Assembly (NCBI GenBank): GCA_026018925.1
Contig: JAKSZU010000009.1
Span: 33,588,583-33,652,582 of the forward strand
Length of the DNA: 64,000 bases
Origin: Tupaia tana
Lineage: Eukaryota; Chordata; Mammalia; Scandentia; Tupaiidae
Reading direction: 5' to 3'
The notes beneath the pieces were generated by a model, which was not told the origin of the DNA, searched no databases, and was given only the letters and a program-made list of their open reading frames with translations. This document shows positions 1 to 8,940 of the stretch, piece by piece. The position numbers were made by a program, and so were the translations under genes. The stretch's first letter is position 1, and each line of letters starts with the position of its first letter.

Positions 1-85
1 CCCTACAGCAAAAACTAAAACAAAATATGTTGTACACTGTTAAGGATATGTGTGATTAAATGCAAATAAATTAAAAATACTTAAA
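1..85 (+). mobile_element. 3' end of a LINE-1/HAL1-like element
   Basis: The window opens inside a retrotransposon tail. The stretch around 25-75 (atgttgtacactgttaagga, then gtgattaaatgcaaataaat) matches the end of the HAL1-b copy at 15790-15840 and is the shared 3'-terminal motif of the LINE-1 relatives here. The rest of the element lies outside the window. Confidence 0.6.
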
Positions 86-97
86 ACGCTAGAACAA

Positions 98-292
98 GGG
101 GTCAGCAGGTGGCATGGTGGCTAAAGGCAGTGGATTCCCACATGGCTGACTGTGGTTCAAGTCCTGGACCTGGTGGCTTGCTTTCTCTCTTTCCCTTTCT
201 CTCTCTGTCTGTCTCTCTTTAGTCAAATTAAAAAGTAATAGCAAATGGAATTAAATAAATAAATATTTCTTTTTTTTTTAAAAAAAATAAAG
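98..292 (+). mobile_element. tSINE-S, short tRNA-derived SINE
   Basis: A tRNA-like head with a B-box-like ggttcaagtcc is followed directly by a CT-rich tract and the tail tagtcaaattaaa. It lacks the roughly 110-bp GC-rich body of the long form. Flanking repeats gctagaacaa (88-97) and gctaaaacaa (293-302) look like its target-site duplication. Confidence 0.8.
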
Positions 293-568
293 CTAAAACA
301 AAACAAAACCAACACAACAAACGAGAAATATTTTGAATGAAAATTTGCCAGTCACATTGGCATATTTCAGCCTCAACAGCAGAGCCTTTTGGGAGAGGGG
401 CAGATGTCACACTGAGACCAGGTACAAATCATCAATCTTACTGGTACCAGTACTCAATGCTGACAATCTGGTAGAAGCTATCTTGAATCTCCTCAAGACT
501 CATGAATCATTATTCGTGCCTTGAGAAAAGGTCAGTGTCAGACAGACACTTTAATAAAGCAGCTAGAG

Positions 569-835
569 GGAACAGCAGTTAGCGAAATGGCTATGTCACT
601 GGACTCCTATGTAGTCGACCGTGGTTCAAGTCCCGGACACGGTGGCTTAATACTTACGCAGGGCACGTGTGTGTGCGTGCCCAAGATCCCAAGAGGAGAA
701 TGGAGGAGAAGGAATTGTGGCATGGCCATCCCCCCGGGGGGTGATTTCTCGCTTTCTGTCTCTCTGTCTCTCTCTGTCTTCCTGGCGAGCGCATGCATCC
801 TATGGCAAAAACCTCTCAAAAAAAAAAAAAAAATT
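569..835 (+). mobile_element. tSINE-A
   Basis: Long-form copy with head, body palindrome near 730, CT tract and an A14-15 tail. Flanked by aagcagctagag at about 557-568 and 836-847, a clean target-site duplication. Confidence 0.88.
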
Positions 836-847
836 AAGCAGCTAGAG

Positions 848-2050
848 CTAATTCTAGACCTGCTGGATATGTTATATGATAATCTCATAGTCAGCCATCT
901 CAGATAAATTTAAGGGAAAATTTCAATAGGGCATATTCTTTTTCCTGGTTTTGCTTCCCTATCAGGAATGCTTGGCATGTCTGTTTCTGCATTCTAATAT
1001 TTTAATAACTTCTTGTGATCTGAAATATTTTGTAAACTTTTTTATCAGTAGTCTGCAGTAATACTTTATTTGATTTTCTTTATTTTGGACACTAAGTGGA
1101 TTCAAAGTTTACCTCGAAATACCTGTACTTCTATGGGAAAACAACAAGGATTAAGAACTGTTTATTCCAAAGGTACTTGACAGCATTCTTTTTGCTTGAC
1201 CTGTAAATCATGAAGAAAATTACTTCAATAATTCAGTTAATATCAAAATTCTTTTGTTTAAGCTTTTAGGTTTAAAGAAAATTCAACTAGCAGTAGTATT
1301 CAATTATTGTGGAATCCACTTCATTTAATGAACTAATAGCATGAAAGGCAAAAACATCTTACCTAAAGAGCTTTCAAAAAACTCATGATTAAAAATATTT
1401 TGGAAAAGAATGACTTTATTTCAATTCTGCTTTATAAGTGGAATGAACTGAAATGCATTCAAAACCAGGAAACTGTATTGCCATCATTTGATGCAATTCA
1501 TATGCTAAAAATGTTATATTTTACAAAAGGCCTGAAAAAGCCCATAAGAGACTGTTTTCATATTTGTACTCATCTTTGTTAGAGAAAGCACATGGTCCTA
1601 TTAGCCCCTGGGCATTGTTAGGCCAAATACACAGAAGCATTCATTGAATAAGCAGAAGTCTCAATTAGGCAGTGGTTTTTGCCAATAATATAAAGAGAAA
1701 AACATCTTGATTAAAGTTGGGGGGTGGGGAGGGGCAATTTTGTCCCTATTGCAGATGTCTGATTAGCAATGAAAAGGAGACGTGTTTTCTCTAAGCTTTG
1801 GGTTAATAATCTTAAAATCTGTTTCTGCGGTTCTTATTAAAAAAGCAATCAGATGTAACACTGAAGGCACAAATCATTAAAAGAAAAGAACAAAAGCTTA
1901 GACCACATTTTAAAAAAAACTCTACTAGGACACTATAAATAATGTTGAAAGTCAAACAATGTATTTTTTAAAATGTGCAATGTATAGTTTGACATGATTC
2001 TAACAAATTGATTAAAATAGAGAGAACATACATTGTCCAAAAGATATAGC
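848..2050. other. AT-rich stretch, no gene recognised
   Basis: About 1.2 kb of AT-rich sequence. The longest open frames are under 70 codons and match nothing I know. I see no repeat family, splice-flanked exon or RNA gene. It could be unique intergenic DNA or a repeat too decayed to read by eye. Confidence 0.5.
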
Positions 2051-2655
2051 CGTAATAAAAAAAATGTTGAAAATAAACATAAAAGGCTGTTTTGCTTCAC
2101 TAATGTCAAAACATGCAGATTAAAATAACATTTCTATTAAAAAAACTATCATGGTGGCAATGATTAAAAGATTATTGGTATCTAGTGCTTAAAAAGGGTA
2201 TAGGGATGCCAGGTGCATGTGTGTGCATGCCCAAAATCCTGAGAGAATGGAGGACAAGGGATTGGGGTGTGGCCATCTCCTCTGGAGGATGATTTCTCAC
2301 TTTCTTTCTCACTGTCTCTCTCTCTCTCTTTCTTTCTGGTGAGTGCTTGTGCCCTGTGGCAAAAACCTTTTAACAACAACAACAAAAATGTAGGGAAAGG
2401 GCATTCTTGTGTATTACTGAAGAGAAAGTCAATTGAAGGCAATTCGGTAATATGCATCAAAACTGAAAATGTGCATACTCTATTTAGCAATTCCACAATT
2501 CAGAAATCTATATTTTACACATACAAAAATGTATGTTCAAAGATATTCACTGCAACATTATTTAAAATCGCCAGGAAGATAACAGCCTAAGTGCCCATCA
2601 AAAGGGAATTGGGTAAATCAATTATGATACTGCTTATAAACAACTTTTAAAAATA
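2051..2655 (+). mobile_element. Ancient L1M (ORF2 3' region), split by a SINE
   Basis: The part after 2396 has the usual wording of the old L1M 3' coding region: attcactgcaacattattt at about 2549, then a segment like tgcccatcaaaagggaattg at about 2592. It is heavily decayed, consistent with a eutherian-wide fossil LINE. Confidence 0.6.
2207..2392 (+). mobile_element. 5'-truncated tSINE-B in old L1M
   Basis: Begins in the SINE body (ccaggtgcatgtgtgtgcat), followed by the GAGAATGGAG-like region, CT tract and an aacaacaacaac tail. The tRNA head is missing. Confidence 0.75.
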
Positions 2656-2659
2656 ATGA

Positions 2660-2909
2660 AGGGTCAGCCTTGTAACCAACTGGATAAGGGAACCAGATTT
2701 CACGTGTCTGATCACGGTTCAAGTCTCAGCCCTGGCGGCTTGAGGTCCATGCTTGGCATATGTGCTTGTGTACCCAGGATCCCAACAGAATGGAGAGGTG
2801 GAGAAGGAGGGATTGTGGCATGCCTATGCCCCACTGGGGGGAGGGGTGCTTTCTCCCTCTATCTCTCTCTGGTGACTACACATGCCCCCAGCAATTAAAA
2901 AAAAATTAA
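2660..2909 (+). mobile_element. tSINE-B
   Basis: Diverged long form beginning gggtcagccttgtaaccaac. Its A-rich tail supplied the site where the SCAPER retrocopy later inserted, since that retrocopy's flanking repeat lies in this tail. Confidence 0.75.
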
Positions 2910-2924
2910 AAAATTAAAATAACA
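2910..2924. repeat. Left flanking repeat of the SCAPER retrocopy
   Basis: aaaattaaaataaca here is repeated exactly at 16393-16407, just past the SCAPER 3' UTR. This is the length expected of a LINE-1-mediated target-site duplication. Because it is A-rich, a chance match is less unlikely than for mixed sequence. Confidence 0.6.
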
Positions 2925-3397
2925 GGAACTGTGCAGGGCGACCAGGGAGTCATTCCCTATGGATTTATGTGGTGGGTGATCTTTGTGGTACAGAAAAGAA
3001 TTAAAGAATGATGGCTTCATTCCAGCGCTCTAATAGTCACAACAAAGTGAGGATAATAGTTGCAGAGGAGGGCTGTACAGCAAGAAACCTAATAGCTTGG
3101 AGTGTTCCTCTAGAAAGCAAAGACGATGATGGAAAACCTAAATGTCAAACTGGTGGGAAATCTAAGAGGGCAATTCAAGGCGCTCATAAAACTACTAAAC
3201 AGAACCCTGCAGTAGACTGTGAAATAACATCATCTACAGCTGGAGTTAAACACTTTCATAAAAATCCCACTAAAACAAGGCACCCTCAGAAAATTGATCT
3301 AAGAGCTCGATACTAGGCATTTCTTTTTGACAATCTTCGATGGGCAGGAGATGAAATCTATATAACTAGTGAATCAGATCAGGGTGTGGTAGAATGT
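2925..3397 (+). pseudogene. SCAPER: SCAPER processed pseudogene, 5' part (5' UTR and N-terminus)
   Basis: SCAPER is a large cytoplasmic/ER protein that binds cyclin A. From the ATG at 3008 the reading starts MMASFQRSNSH and continues with KVRIIVAEEGCTARNLIAWS and IDLRARY, matching the known SCAPER N-terminus from memory. About 80 bases of apparent 5' UTR precede the ATG. The sequence is intronless although the parent gene has many exons, so it is a retrocopy. An in-frame TAG follows RARY at about 3314. Homology continues as AFLFDNLRWAGDEIY...VVECK to about 3397, roughly codon 155 of the parent, where the inverted segment begins. The piece cannot make the parent protein. Confidence 0.93.
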
Positions 3398-3489
3398 AAG
3401 GGAGCCAGATGAGGCATAGCCACTGCACCAAGGGAACCCCTAAAATTTAAGCTTCTTCAAGCATTTGAGTTGCACTTTTTCTATCTGTT
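3398..3489 (-). pseudogene. SCAPER: SCAPER pseudogene, inverted segment, outer piece
   Basis: Read on the minus strand, this gives the SCAPER region after PSTDR (roughly codons 215-250: ...AQMLEEA...VPLVQWLCLIWLP-like, decayed). The same region is present again in forward orientation at about 9650-9735. It adjoins the forward N-terminal piece directly at about 3397. The LINE-1 at 3490-6582 separates it from the rest of the inverted segment; its target duplication is 3473-3489. Confidence 0.8.
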
Positions 3490-3674
3490 TTTTTGTTGTT
3501 GTTGTTAAAGTAAGTAAATAAATTTTATTTAATGATATGGTAATTACCGCTTTGTTACTTTGTTTCTTTTTTTAATTTAATTTTTTAAATTATCATCATA
3601 ATCTTCTTTATATTACATTGGATTACATATAACTTTACAGTGTATTACAATGCTTTTTCAAAAGGGAATGCCGG

Positions 3675-3941
3675 GGAACCAGCAGTTAGCGTAATGGCTA
3701 TGTCACTGGACTCCCACGTAGTCGACCGCGGTTCGTGTCCTGGACCCGGTGGCTTAAAACTCACGCCGGGCGCGTGTGCGTGCGTGCCCAAGATCCCGAG
3801 AGGAGAATGGAGGAGAAGGGATTGCGGCGTGACCATCCCCCCTGGGGGGTGATTTCTCGCTTTCTGTCTCTATGTCTCTGTCTGTCTGTCTGTCGAACGC
3901 ATGCGCTCTATAGCGAAAACCTCTCCCCCCCAAAAAAAAGA
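3675..3941 (+). mobile_element. tSINE-A in the LINE-1 3' UTR
   Basis: Nearly intact head (gttagcgtaatggctatgtc), palindrome at 3835-3850 and CT tract. Flanked by gggaatgcc on both sides (3664-3672 and about 3943-3951). Its presence shows SINE activity after this LINE-1 inserted. Confidence 0.88.
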
Positions 3942-4273
3942 GGGAATGCCATGCATGTCAGTCAATACAGAGACATTAATCTCCCTGCTTCAACATTCAA
4001 TATCTTTTCTGTGTTTTCCCCAATCATTATTATTATTATTCTAATTATTTTTTTAAACAGTCAATCACTATTTCTCATTTTGCTTGTAAAAAGACTTTGC
4101 CCATCATGAAATACTTCTCAGACCAATCCAGTTGAGAATACTATACATGTCATTATCTACAGTTAATAAGCCATATCTGTTTCTCACTAACGTCCTGACT
4201 CTCTATTGTTCTCTTGCTATCTTTCTCTATCCTCTTCTCTTCACCTTCCCCATTCAACACTGTCCTATTCTCA

Positions 4274-6337
4274 TTAAGTACCTTCACTGCTTTTATGTCC
4301 TCCAATTTTTTGCTCTCTACCATAGAGTGCGGATAGTCGGTATATATTGAGTGGATACATACCATATCTTTCTTTCATAGCCTGGCTTACTTCACTCAGC
4401 AGTAGATCCTCCATATCTGACCACTTTCTATCAAATGCCAGGGTCTTGTTATTTTTTATGGGTGAGTAGTATTCCATAGAGTATATATACCACACTTTCC
4501 CAATCCATTCATCAGTTTGTGGACATTTAGGTTGGTTCCATGTCTTGGCAATTGTGAATAATGCTGCAATAAACATTGATGTGCAAGCACTTTTCCGACT
4601 GAGCATTTTCTTGTCCTTTGGATAGATACCCAGAAGTGGGATTGCTGGATGAAATGGTAGTTCTATTTGTAGATCTTTGAGGAACCTCCATATTGTTCTC
4701 CACAGTGGTTGAACTAGTTTACATTCCCACCAACAGTGTAGGAGGGTTCCCTTTTCACCACATCCCCGCCAACATTTATCACTTTTTATATTCTTAAACT
4801 TCGCCATTCTGACAGGGGTTAGGTGGTATCTCATTGTGGTTTTTATCTGCATCTCCCTTCTGATGAGGAATGTTGAGCATTTCCTCATATGCTTTTTGGC
4901 TGTTCGTATGTCTTCCTTAGAGAGACTTTTGTTCAGCTCATTTTCCCATCTTTTAATTGGGTTCATCATTTTTTTTCGCATAAGGCACTTGAGTTCCCTA
5001 TGTATTCTGGTTATCAGTCCCTTGTCTGAGGGATATTTAACAAAAATATTTTCCCATTCTGAGGGTTGTCCGTTCACACTTGTTACTGTGTCCTTTGCTG
5101 TGCAGAAACTTCTTAGTCTAATATAGTCCCACTTGTCTATTTTAGGGATTATTGCCTGTGCTTTGGGAGTCTTATTTAAGAAGTCTTTGCCTACTCCAAT
5201 GTCTCCCAGAGTTTCCCCAGCATTTTCCACCAGTAGTTTTATTGTTTGAGGTCTTAGGTTCAGATCTTTGATCCATTTTGAGTTGACTGTTGTTAATGGT
5301 GAAAGATGGGGGTTCAGTTTCATCTTTCTGCAGGTGGATACCCAGTTTTTCCAGCACCATTTACTAAAGAGGTTTTCCTTTTCCCAATGGATTGACTGAT
5401 ATCCTTTGTCAAAGATCAGTTGGCTGTAAGTTTTGGGGGTTATTTCTGGGGTCTCTATTCTCTTCCATTGGTCCACATGTCTGTTTTTATGCCAATACCA
5501 TGCTGTTTTGATGACCACAGCTTTATAGTATATCTTGGGATCAGGGAGTGATATGCCTCCTACTTCATTCTTCTTGCGCAGGATTGCTTTTGCAATACGA
5601 GGTCTTTTATGATTCCAGACAAATTCTATGATTGTTTTTTCTAGATCTGTGAAGAATATTTCTGATATTTTGATGGGAATTGCATTAAACATGTAGATTA
5701 ATTTGGGTAGAATTGCCATTTTGATTATGTTAGTTCTTCCAATCCAGGAGCATGGGATGTCCTTCCACTTTTTTATGTCACTTTCAATGTCTTTTTTAAG
5801 ATTTTCATAGTTTTCTTTATAAAGGTCTTTGACTTTCTTAGTTAGGTTTATCCCTAGGTATCTTATACACCTTGTGGCTATGGTAAAAGGGATTCCTTTC
5901 TTCAGCTCTGCTTCGTTCAACTTGTTGTTCATAAATAGAAATGCTATAGATTTTTGGATATTGATTTTGTATCCTGCCACCTTACTGTATTCACTTATTA
6001 CCTCAAGAAGTTTTTCCATGGATATCTTTGGGTCTTCTAAGTATACCATCATGTCATCTGCAAATAAAGATATTTTCAACTCTTCTTTGCCTATTCGAAT
6101 GCCTTTAATGTTGTTCTCTTCTCTGATTGCAATAGCTAAGACTTCCAGTACTATATTAAAGAGCAGTGGAGAAAGTGGGCAGCCTTGCCTAGTACCTGTT
6201 TTCAGAGGAAAAGCTTTCAGCTTTTCCCCATTCAGTATAATGTTAGCTGTAGGTTTTTCATAGATTGCTTTTATTGTGTTCAGAAATCGCGCGGAGTGCG
6301 TTGCGCGCCGCACACTATTCGAATAACCAAAATTCAA
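4274..6337 (-). CDS. LINE-1 ORF2, 5'-truncated: reverse transcriptase and C-terminal domain
   Basis: This open frame of 687 codons runs without a stop. About the first 18 codons are read through 5' UTR sequence and are not ORF2. True homology begins [20 protein letters not shown], followed by the RT fingers/palm [13 protein letters not shown], the catalytic [12 protein letters not shown], the region [16 protein letters not shown], and the C-terminal Cys/His region ([18 protein letters not shown]), ending after [23 protein letters not shown]. The N-terminal apurinic-type endonuclease is missing, so the copy cannot retrotranspose itself. A stop-free frame over about 670 codons means the insertion is young. 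It may or may not be transcribed. Confidence 0.9.
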   Translation of the reverse strand: MNFGYSNSVRRATHSARFLNTIKAIYEKPTANIILNGEKLKAFPLKTGTRQGCPLSPLLFNIVLEVLAIAIREENNIKGIRIGKEELKISLFADDMMVYLEDPKISMEKLLEVISEYSKVAGYKINIQKSIAFLFMNNKLNEAELKKGIPFTIATRCIRYLGINLTKKVKDLYKENYENLKKDIESDIKKWKDIPCSWIGRTNIIKMAILPKLIYMFNAIPIKISEIFFTDLEKTIIEFVWNHKRPRIAKAILRKKNEVGGISLPDPKIYYKAVVIKTAWYWHKNRHVDQWKRIETPEITPKTYSQLIFDKGYQSIHWEKENLFSKWCWKNWVSTCRKMKLNPHLSPLTTVNSKWIKDLNLRPQTIKLLVENAGETLGDIGVGKDFLNKTPKAQAIIPKIDKWDYIRLRSFCTAKDTVTSVNGQPSEWENIFVKYPSDKGLITRIHRELKCLMRKKMMNPIKRWENELNKSLSKEDIRTAKKHMRKCSTFLIRREMQIKTTMRYHLTPVRMAKFKNIKSDKCWRGCGEKGTLLHCWWECKLVQPLWRTIWRFLKDLQIELPFHPAIPLLGIYPKDKKMLSRKSACTSMFIAALFTIAKTWNQPKCPQTDEWIGKVWYIYSMEYYSPIKNNKTLAFDRKWSDMEDLLLSEVSQAMKERYGMYPLNIYRLSALYGREQKIGGHKSSEGT

Positions 6338-6582
6338 AGAGTCTAAAGGCTAGTGGGAAAGGGTCAGAAGATGAGTGACAGGACCAGGTTGGTGGGGCCT
6401 GGAGCCTCAGTCCGCCTGGTGTCTTGAACTGCTGGTCGACTCGATCCGGATTGCGTGTGGGGTGGGGTGGGAGTTCCCCCTAAAGTCCCAGACAACCAAC
6501 CTGGGGTCCAAGGAGGAGGGATGGTGGGGATGAGTGGAGATTCGGAAGGGTCGGGCGGCAGCCTCAGTCTGCCTGGTGTCCC
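6283..6582 (-). promoter_or_regulatory. LINE-1 5' UTR piece with direct repeats
   Basis: GC-rich sequence unlike its surroundings. The motif gcctcagtctgcctggtgtc (6561-6580) recurs with one mismatch about 156 bases away at 6405-6424, each preceded by a gatgagtg block, so at least two diverged tandem units are present. Such monomers form the promoter in mouse LINE-1; promoter activity here is inference. Confidence 0.6.
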
Positions 6583-6641
6583 CACTTTTTCTATCTGTTG
6601 ATGGACTTGGAATCACATGACATCCTGGAGGCATATTCTTT
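6583..6641 (-). pseudogene. SCAPER: SCAPER pseudogene, inverted segment, middle piece
   Basis: The minus strand reads MPPGCHVIPSPSTDR, the SCAPER sequence around codon 210. It is the short remnant between two LINE insertions: 6583-6599 is the target duplication of the LINE-1 and 6624-6641 that of the HAL1. Confidence 0.88.
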
Positions 6642-6664
6642 TTTTTTTTCTTTTCTTTTTTTTT

Positions 6665-7380
6665 TCAATTTATTTATTTGCATTCATTCTCTGAACATCA
6701 TTACAGCATACAAAATGAGATTTTCCATCCAAATTACACTATATATTGTCTCAATCAAGCACATCAACAAACATGTTATTGTCAGCAAATGATCTTCCAT
6801 TTCTTGTCTTCTGTATGTTTTGCTTTTTTCCCCCCATCCTAGATTCTCTATCTCTTACCCTCTGCCATCTCCCACTCTCCTCCCACAGTCTCTGGTAACT
6901 ATGTTTGCTTTCTATACTGTTTTCTCCTCACATTTTATTGTAACGCCAAAGACCCAAATCAATCCAAATACCCTCATAGCAAACATAGGTGATACCCACA
7001 TTTCCATGAACACAAGTCTTGCTTTACGCATCCTATAAAGTAGTACCTAGCTGCGGCTACATATCCTACTGCAGTCATTGAATAGATATATACTTTTTTT
7101 TTCTGAAACTTTTTTTTTTGTAACTCAATTTACATTCCTTCCCTAAGCTTCATCACAGCATACAAAATGCAATCTCCCATTCAGTACACACTGCATAGTG
7201 ATACAATCATGCACATTACAAAAAATTTTCCATTACTAGTTCCTAGAATTACTTCCACCCCTCTTTCTGACCCTCTGTCCCTTCCCACCCTCCTCTCACA
7301 CCACCTCCGGTGTCTACAATTGTCCTTCATTCCCTTCCCACCCACGTTGCATTGATCACACAATTTCCTACATAATCTAA
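6665..7380 (-). repeat. Duplicated 3' module of HAL1-a
   Basis: Two related blocks (about 6668-6960 and 7128-7380) each read on the plus strand as ttac/gcattcattc, then atcacagcatacaaaatg, a CCATTC/CCATCC step, and a C/T-rich stretch containing ctctgtcc/ctatctc. The same double module occurs in the second HAL1-a copy (55384-55690 and 55918-56220), so the duplication is a family trait. Only the terminal module is present in the fragment at 34256-34480. Confidence 0.75.
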
Positions 7381-7658
7381 CTACTTTCCATGGTGAGTTC
7401 ACTCATTACTACTAAGAAAACCAGTTTTAACTTAACTCAAAGAAATGCCAAGGAACTTTGCTTAAAGCCAGGAAACAAGTTAGGATTCTGTTCAAATGGA
7501 AGGTGCATGAACCTATCAGTCTCATGTACTTTTATCTTCTGTTCTGGTTCAATTTTCCTGATTAAATTCTGGGATATAGTATTCAACTCCAGACTTGTCC
7601 CTCTGATTAAGTTGGCCACTTTCATAGTTTTTTGACTCTTATTTCCGTGTGTCTGTGT

Positions 7659-8660
7659 TTAATTTTCTTGATACAGCACACCCTTGAGAACTTCTTGGAG
7701 ATCTGGTCTGGTGCTGGTAAATTCTTTCAGGTTTTGTTTATCTGAGAATGTTCTTGTCTTTTCTTCCCACCTGAAAGATAATCTTGCCGGGTACAGTATT
7801 CTTGGCTGAAATTGCTTCTCTCGTAACACTTTGAATATATTTTCCCATTCTCTCCTCGCTCGCATTGTTTCTGATGAGAGATCTGCTGTTAGCCTGATGG
7901 GATGTCCTTTGTAGGTAACTTGATGTTTCTCTCTTGCCAATCTTAGTATCTTGTCTTTGTCTGCGGTTTTGGTCAACCTGGCTATAATGTGTCTTGGAGA
8001 AGATCTCCTTGGGTTGATTCTATTTGGGGTCCTTTGTATTTCCTGGGACTGGATCTTCGAATGCCTCTCTAGGTTTGGAAAGTTTTCTTGCAGGATTTCA
8101 TGGAATAGATTATCAATGCCCTTATGGGTCTCTTCACCTTCTGGAATGCCAATTATCCGGATATTTGGACGTTTGATGGTATCCAGTACTTCTCGCATAT
8201 CATTCTCAAATTTTTGAGCCATTTTCTCAGTCTTCGTGGTGGACTTTTCTAAGCCAGCCATTTTCTCTTCTACATCTGAGATTCTATTTTCTGAATGATC
8301 TAGTCTGCTTTTAATACTTTCAAGGGAGATTTTGACTTCTTGTATTATAGACTTCATCTCTAGCAGTTCCGTTTGAGTCTTTTGTAAAGTGTGTAATTCC
8401 TCTTTTAGATCTTGCAAGAATTTCCTCATCTCCTGGAACTCGGCAACTTCTTTCTCCTTTCTCTTTAGCAGTTCATTATCTCTCTTTTCTTCCATCTCTG
8501 TTAGCTTCGACATTACGAATGTTCTAAATTCCTTATCAGACATTTCAATGACTTTCACTGAACTGCTTGTGGATGAAGGAGAGTTACTCTTTTCCATTGG
8601 AGGAGAGGTATTTTCTCGTTTTCCCATATTTCTCGTGATCCGACGGTGATTTCTTGTCAT
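7659..8660 (-). CDS. HAL1/LINE-1 ORF1 protein, intact, 333 aa
   Basis: ORF1p is the trimeric RNA-binding chaperone of LINE-1 that coats element RNA. The frame opens MTRNHRRITRNMGK and runs 333 codons to ...EVLKGVLYQEN with no stop or shift, about the usual mammalian ORF1p length (human 338). A low-complexity Ser-rich N-terminus (about 20-40) is followed by a long Glu/Lys/Leu coiled coil (about 45-150), the RRM start PNIRIIGIPEGEE (about 166), and the C-terminal domain with ARLTKTADKDKILRLAREK and YPARLSF. The start is the MTRNH methionine, also the first residue in the other copies here. An uninterrupted frame argues for recent mobility or selection. No ORF2 follows. Confidence 0.93.
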   Translation of the reverse strand: MTRNHRRITRNMGKRENTSPPMEKSNSPSSTSSSVKVIEMSDKEFRTFVMSKLTEMEEKRDNELLKRKEKEVAEFQEMRKFLQDLKEELHTLQKTQTELLEMKSIIQEVKISLESIKSRLDHSENRISDVEEKMAGLEKSTTKTEKMAQKFENDMREVLDTIKRPNIRIIGIPEGEETHKGIDNLFHEILQENFPNLERHSKIQSQEIQRTPNRINPRRSSPRHIIARLTKTADKDKILRLAREKHQVTYKGHPIRLTADLSSETMRARREWENIFKVLREKQFQPRILYPARLSFRWEEKTRTFSDKQNLKEFTSTRPDLQEVLKGVLYQEN

Positions 8661-8940
8661 CTGATGAATGGCGTGTTTCTTTCAAATTCTTGAAGTTAAG
8701 CCTCAATGTTCAGGAGCAAGCAGACAGAGGTGTTCTAGAATCTGATTGCCGTTCTGTTGTGATCGCTGGTGCAGCAGATTCAGTAGATATTGGATGGAGA
8801 GACAAGAAAAAGGAAAATGAAAAAGAGAGAGAGAAACAACAACAAAAAGAGAGAAAAAAGACAAAAAAATAAAAAATTATAATTGCTTTTCTTTTTTTTT
8901 AAGAGAAAAAAATCACAAAATAGAAAACCGCGCGGCGCGC

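Larger units (their letters stand above)
3490..6582 (-). mobile_element. LINE-1 with internal deletion (5' UTR joined to ORF2 RT onward)
   Basis: Flanked by cactttttctatctgtt at 3473-3489 and 6583-6599, a 17-bp target-site duplication in the inverted SCAPER segment. On the minus strand the order is a GC-rich 5' UTR piece (6582-6283), then ORF2 from the reverse transcriptase domain to its end, then a 3' UTR of about 750 bp and a short A/T-rich tail (TTTTTTTGTTGTT on the plus strand). ORF1 and the endonuclease part of ORF2 are absent. The 5' piece has the same orientation as the HAL1 5' UTRs (a shared GCGCGC-rich motif near 6290 and 8930), so this is a deletion or splice-type event rather than 5' inversion. 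A tSINE-A sits in the 3' UTR. Confidence 0.9.

Noticed and set aside
3008-3316. 102-codon open frame as a standalone gene
   Set aside because: It is the SCAPER N-terminus in a retrocopy. Homology continues past the stop, and the copy has flanking repeats and no introns.
3490-6582. Twin-priming 5' inversion in this LINE-1
   Set aside because: The GCGCGC-rich 5' piece lies in the same orientation as the 5' UTRs of the HAL1 copies, so it is not inverted relative to ORF2.
7951-8649. Plus-strand frames of 86-88 codons opposite ORF1
   Set aside because: Antisense shadows of the HAL1 ORF1 with no independent homology.
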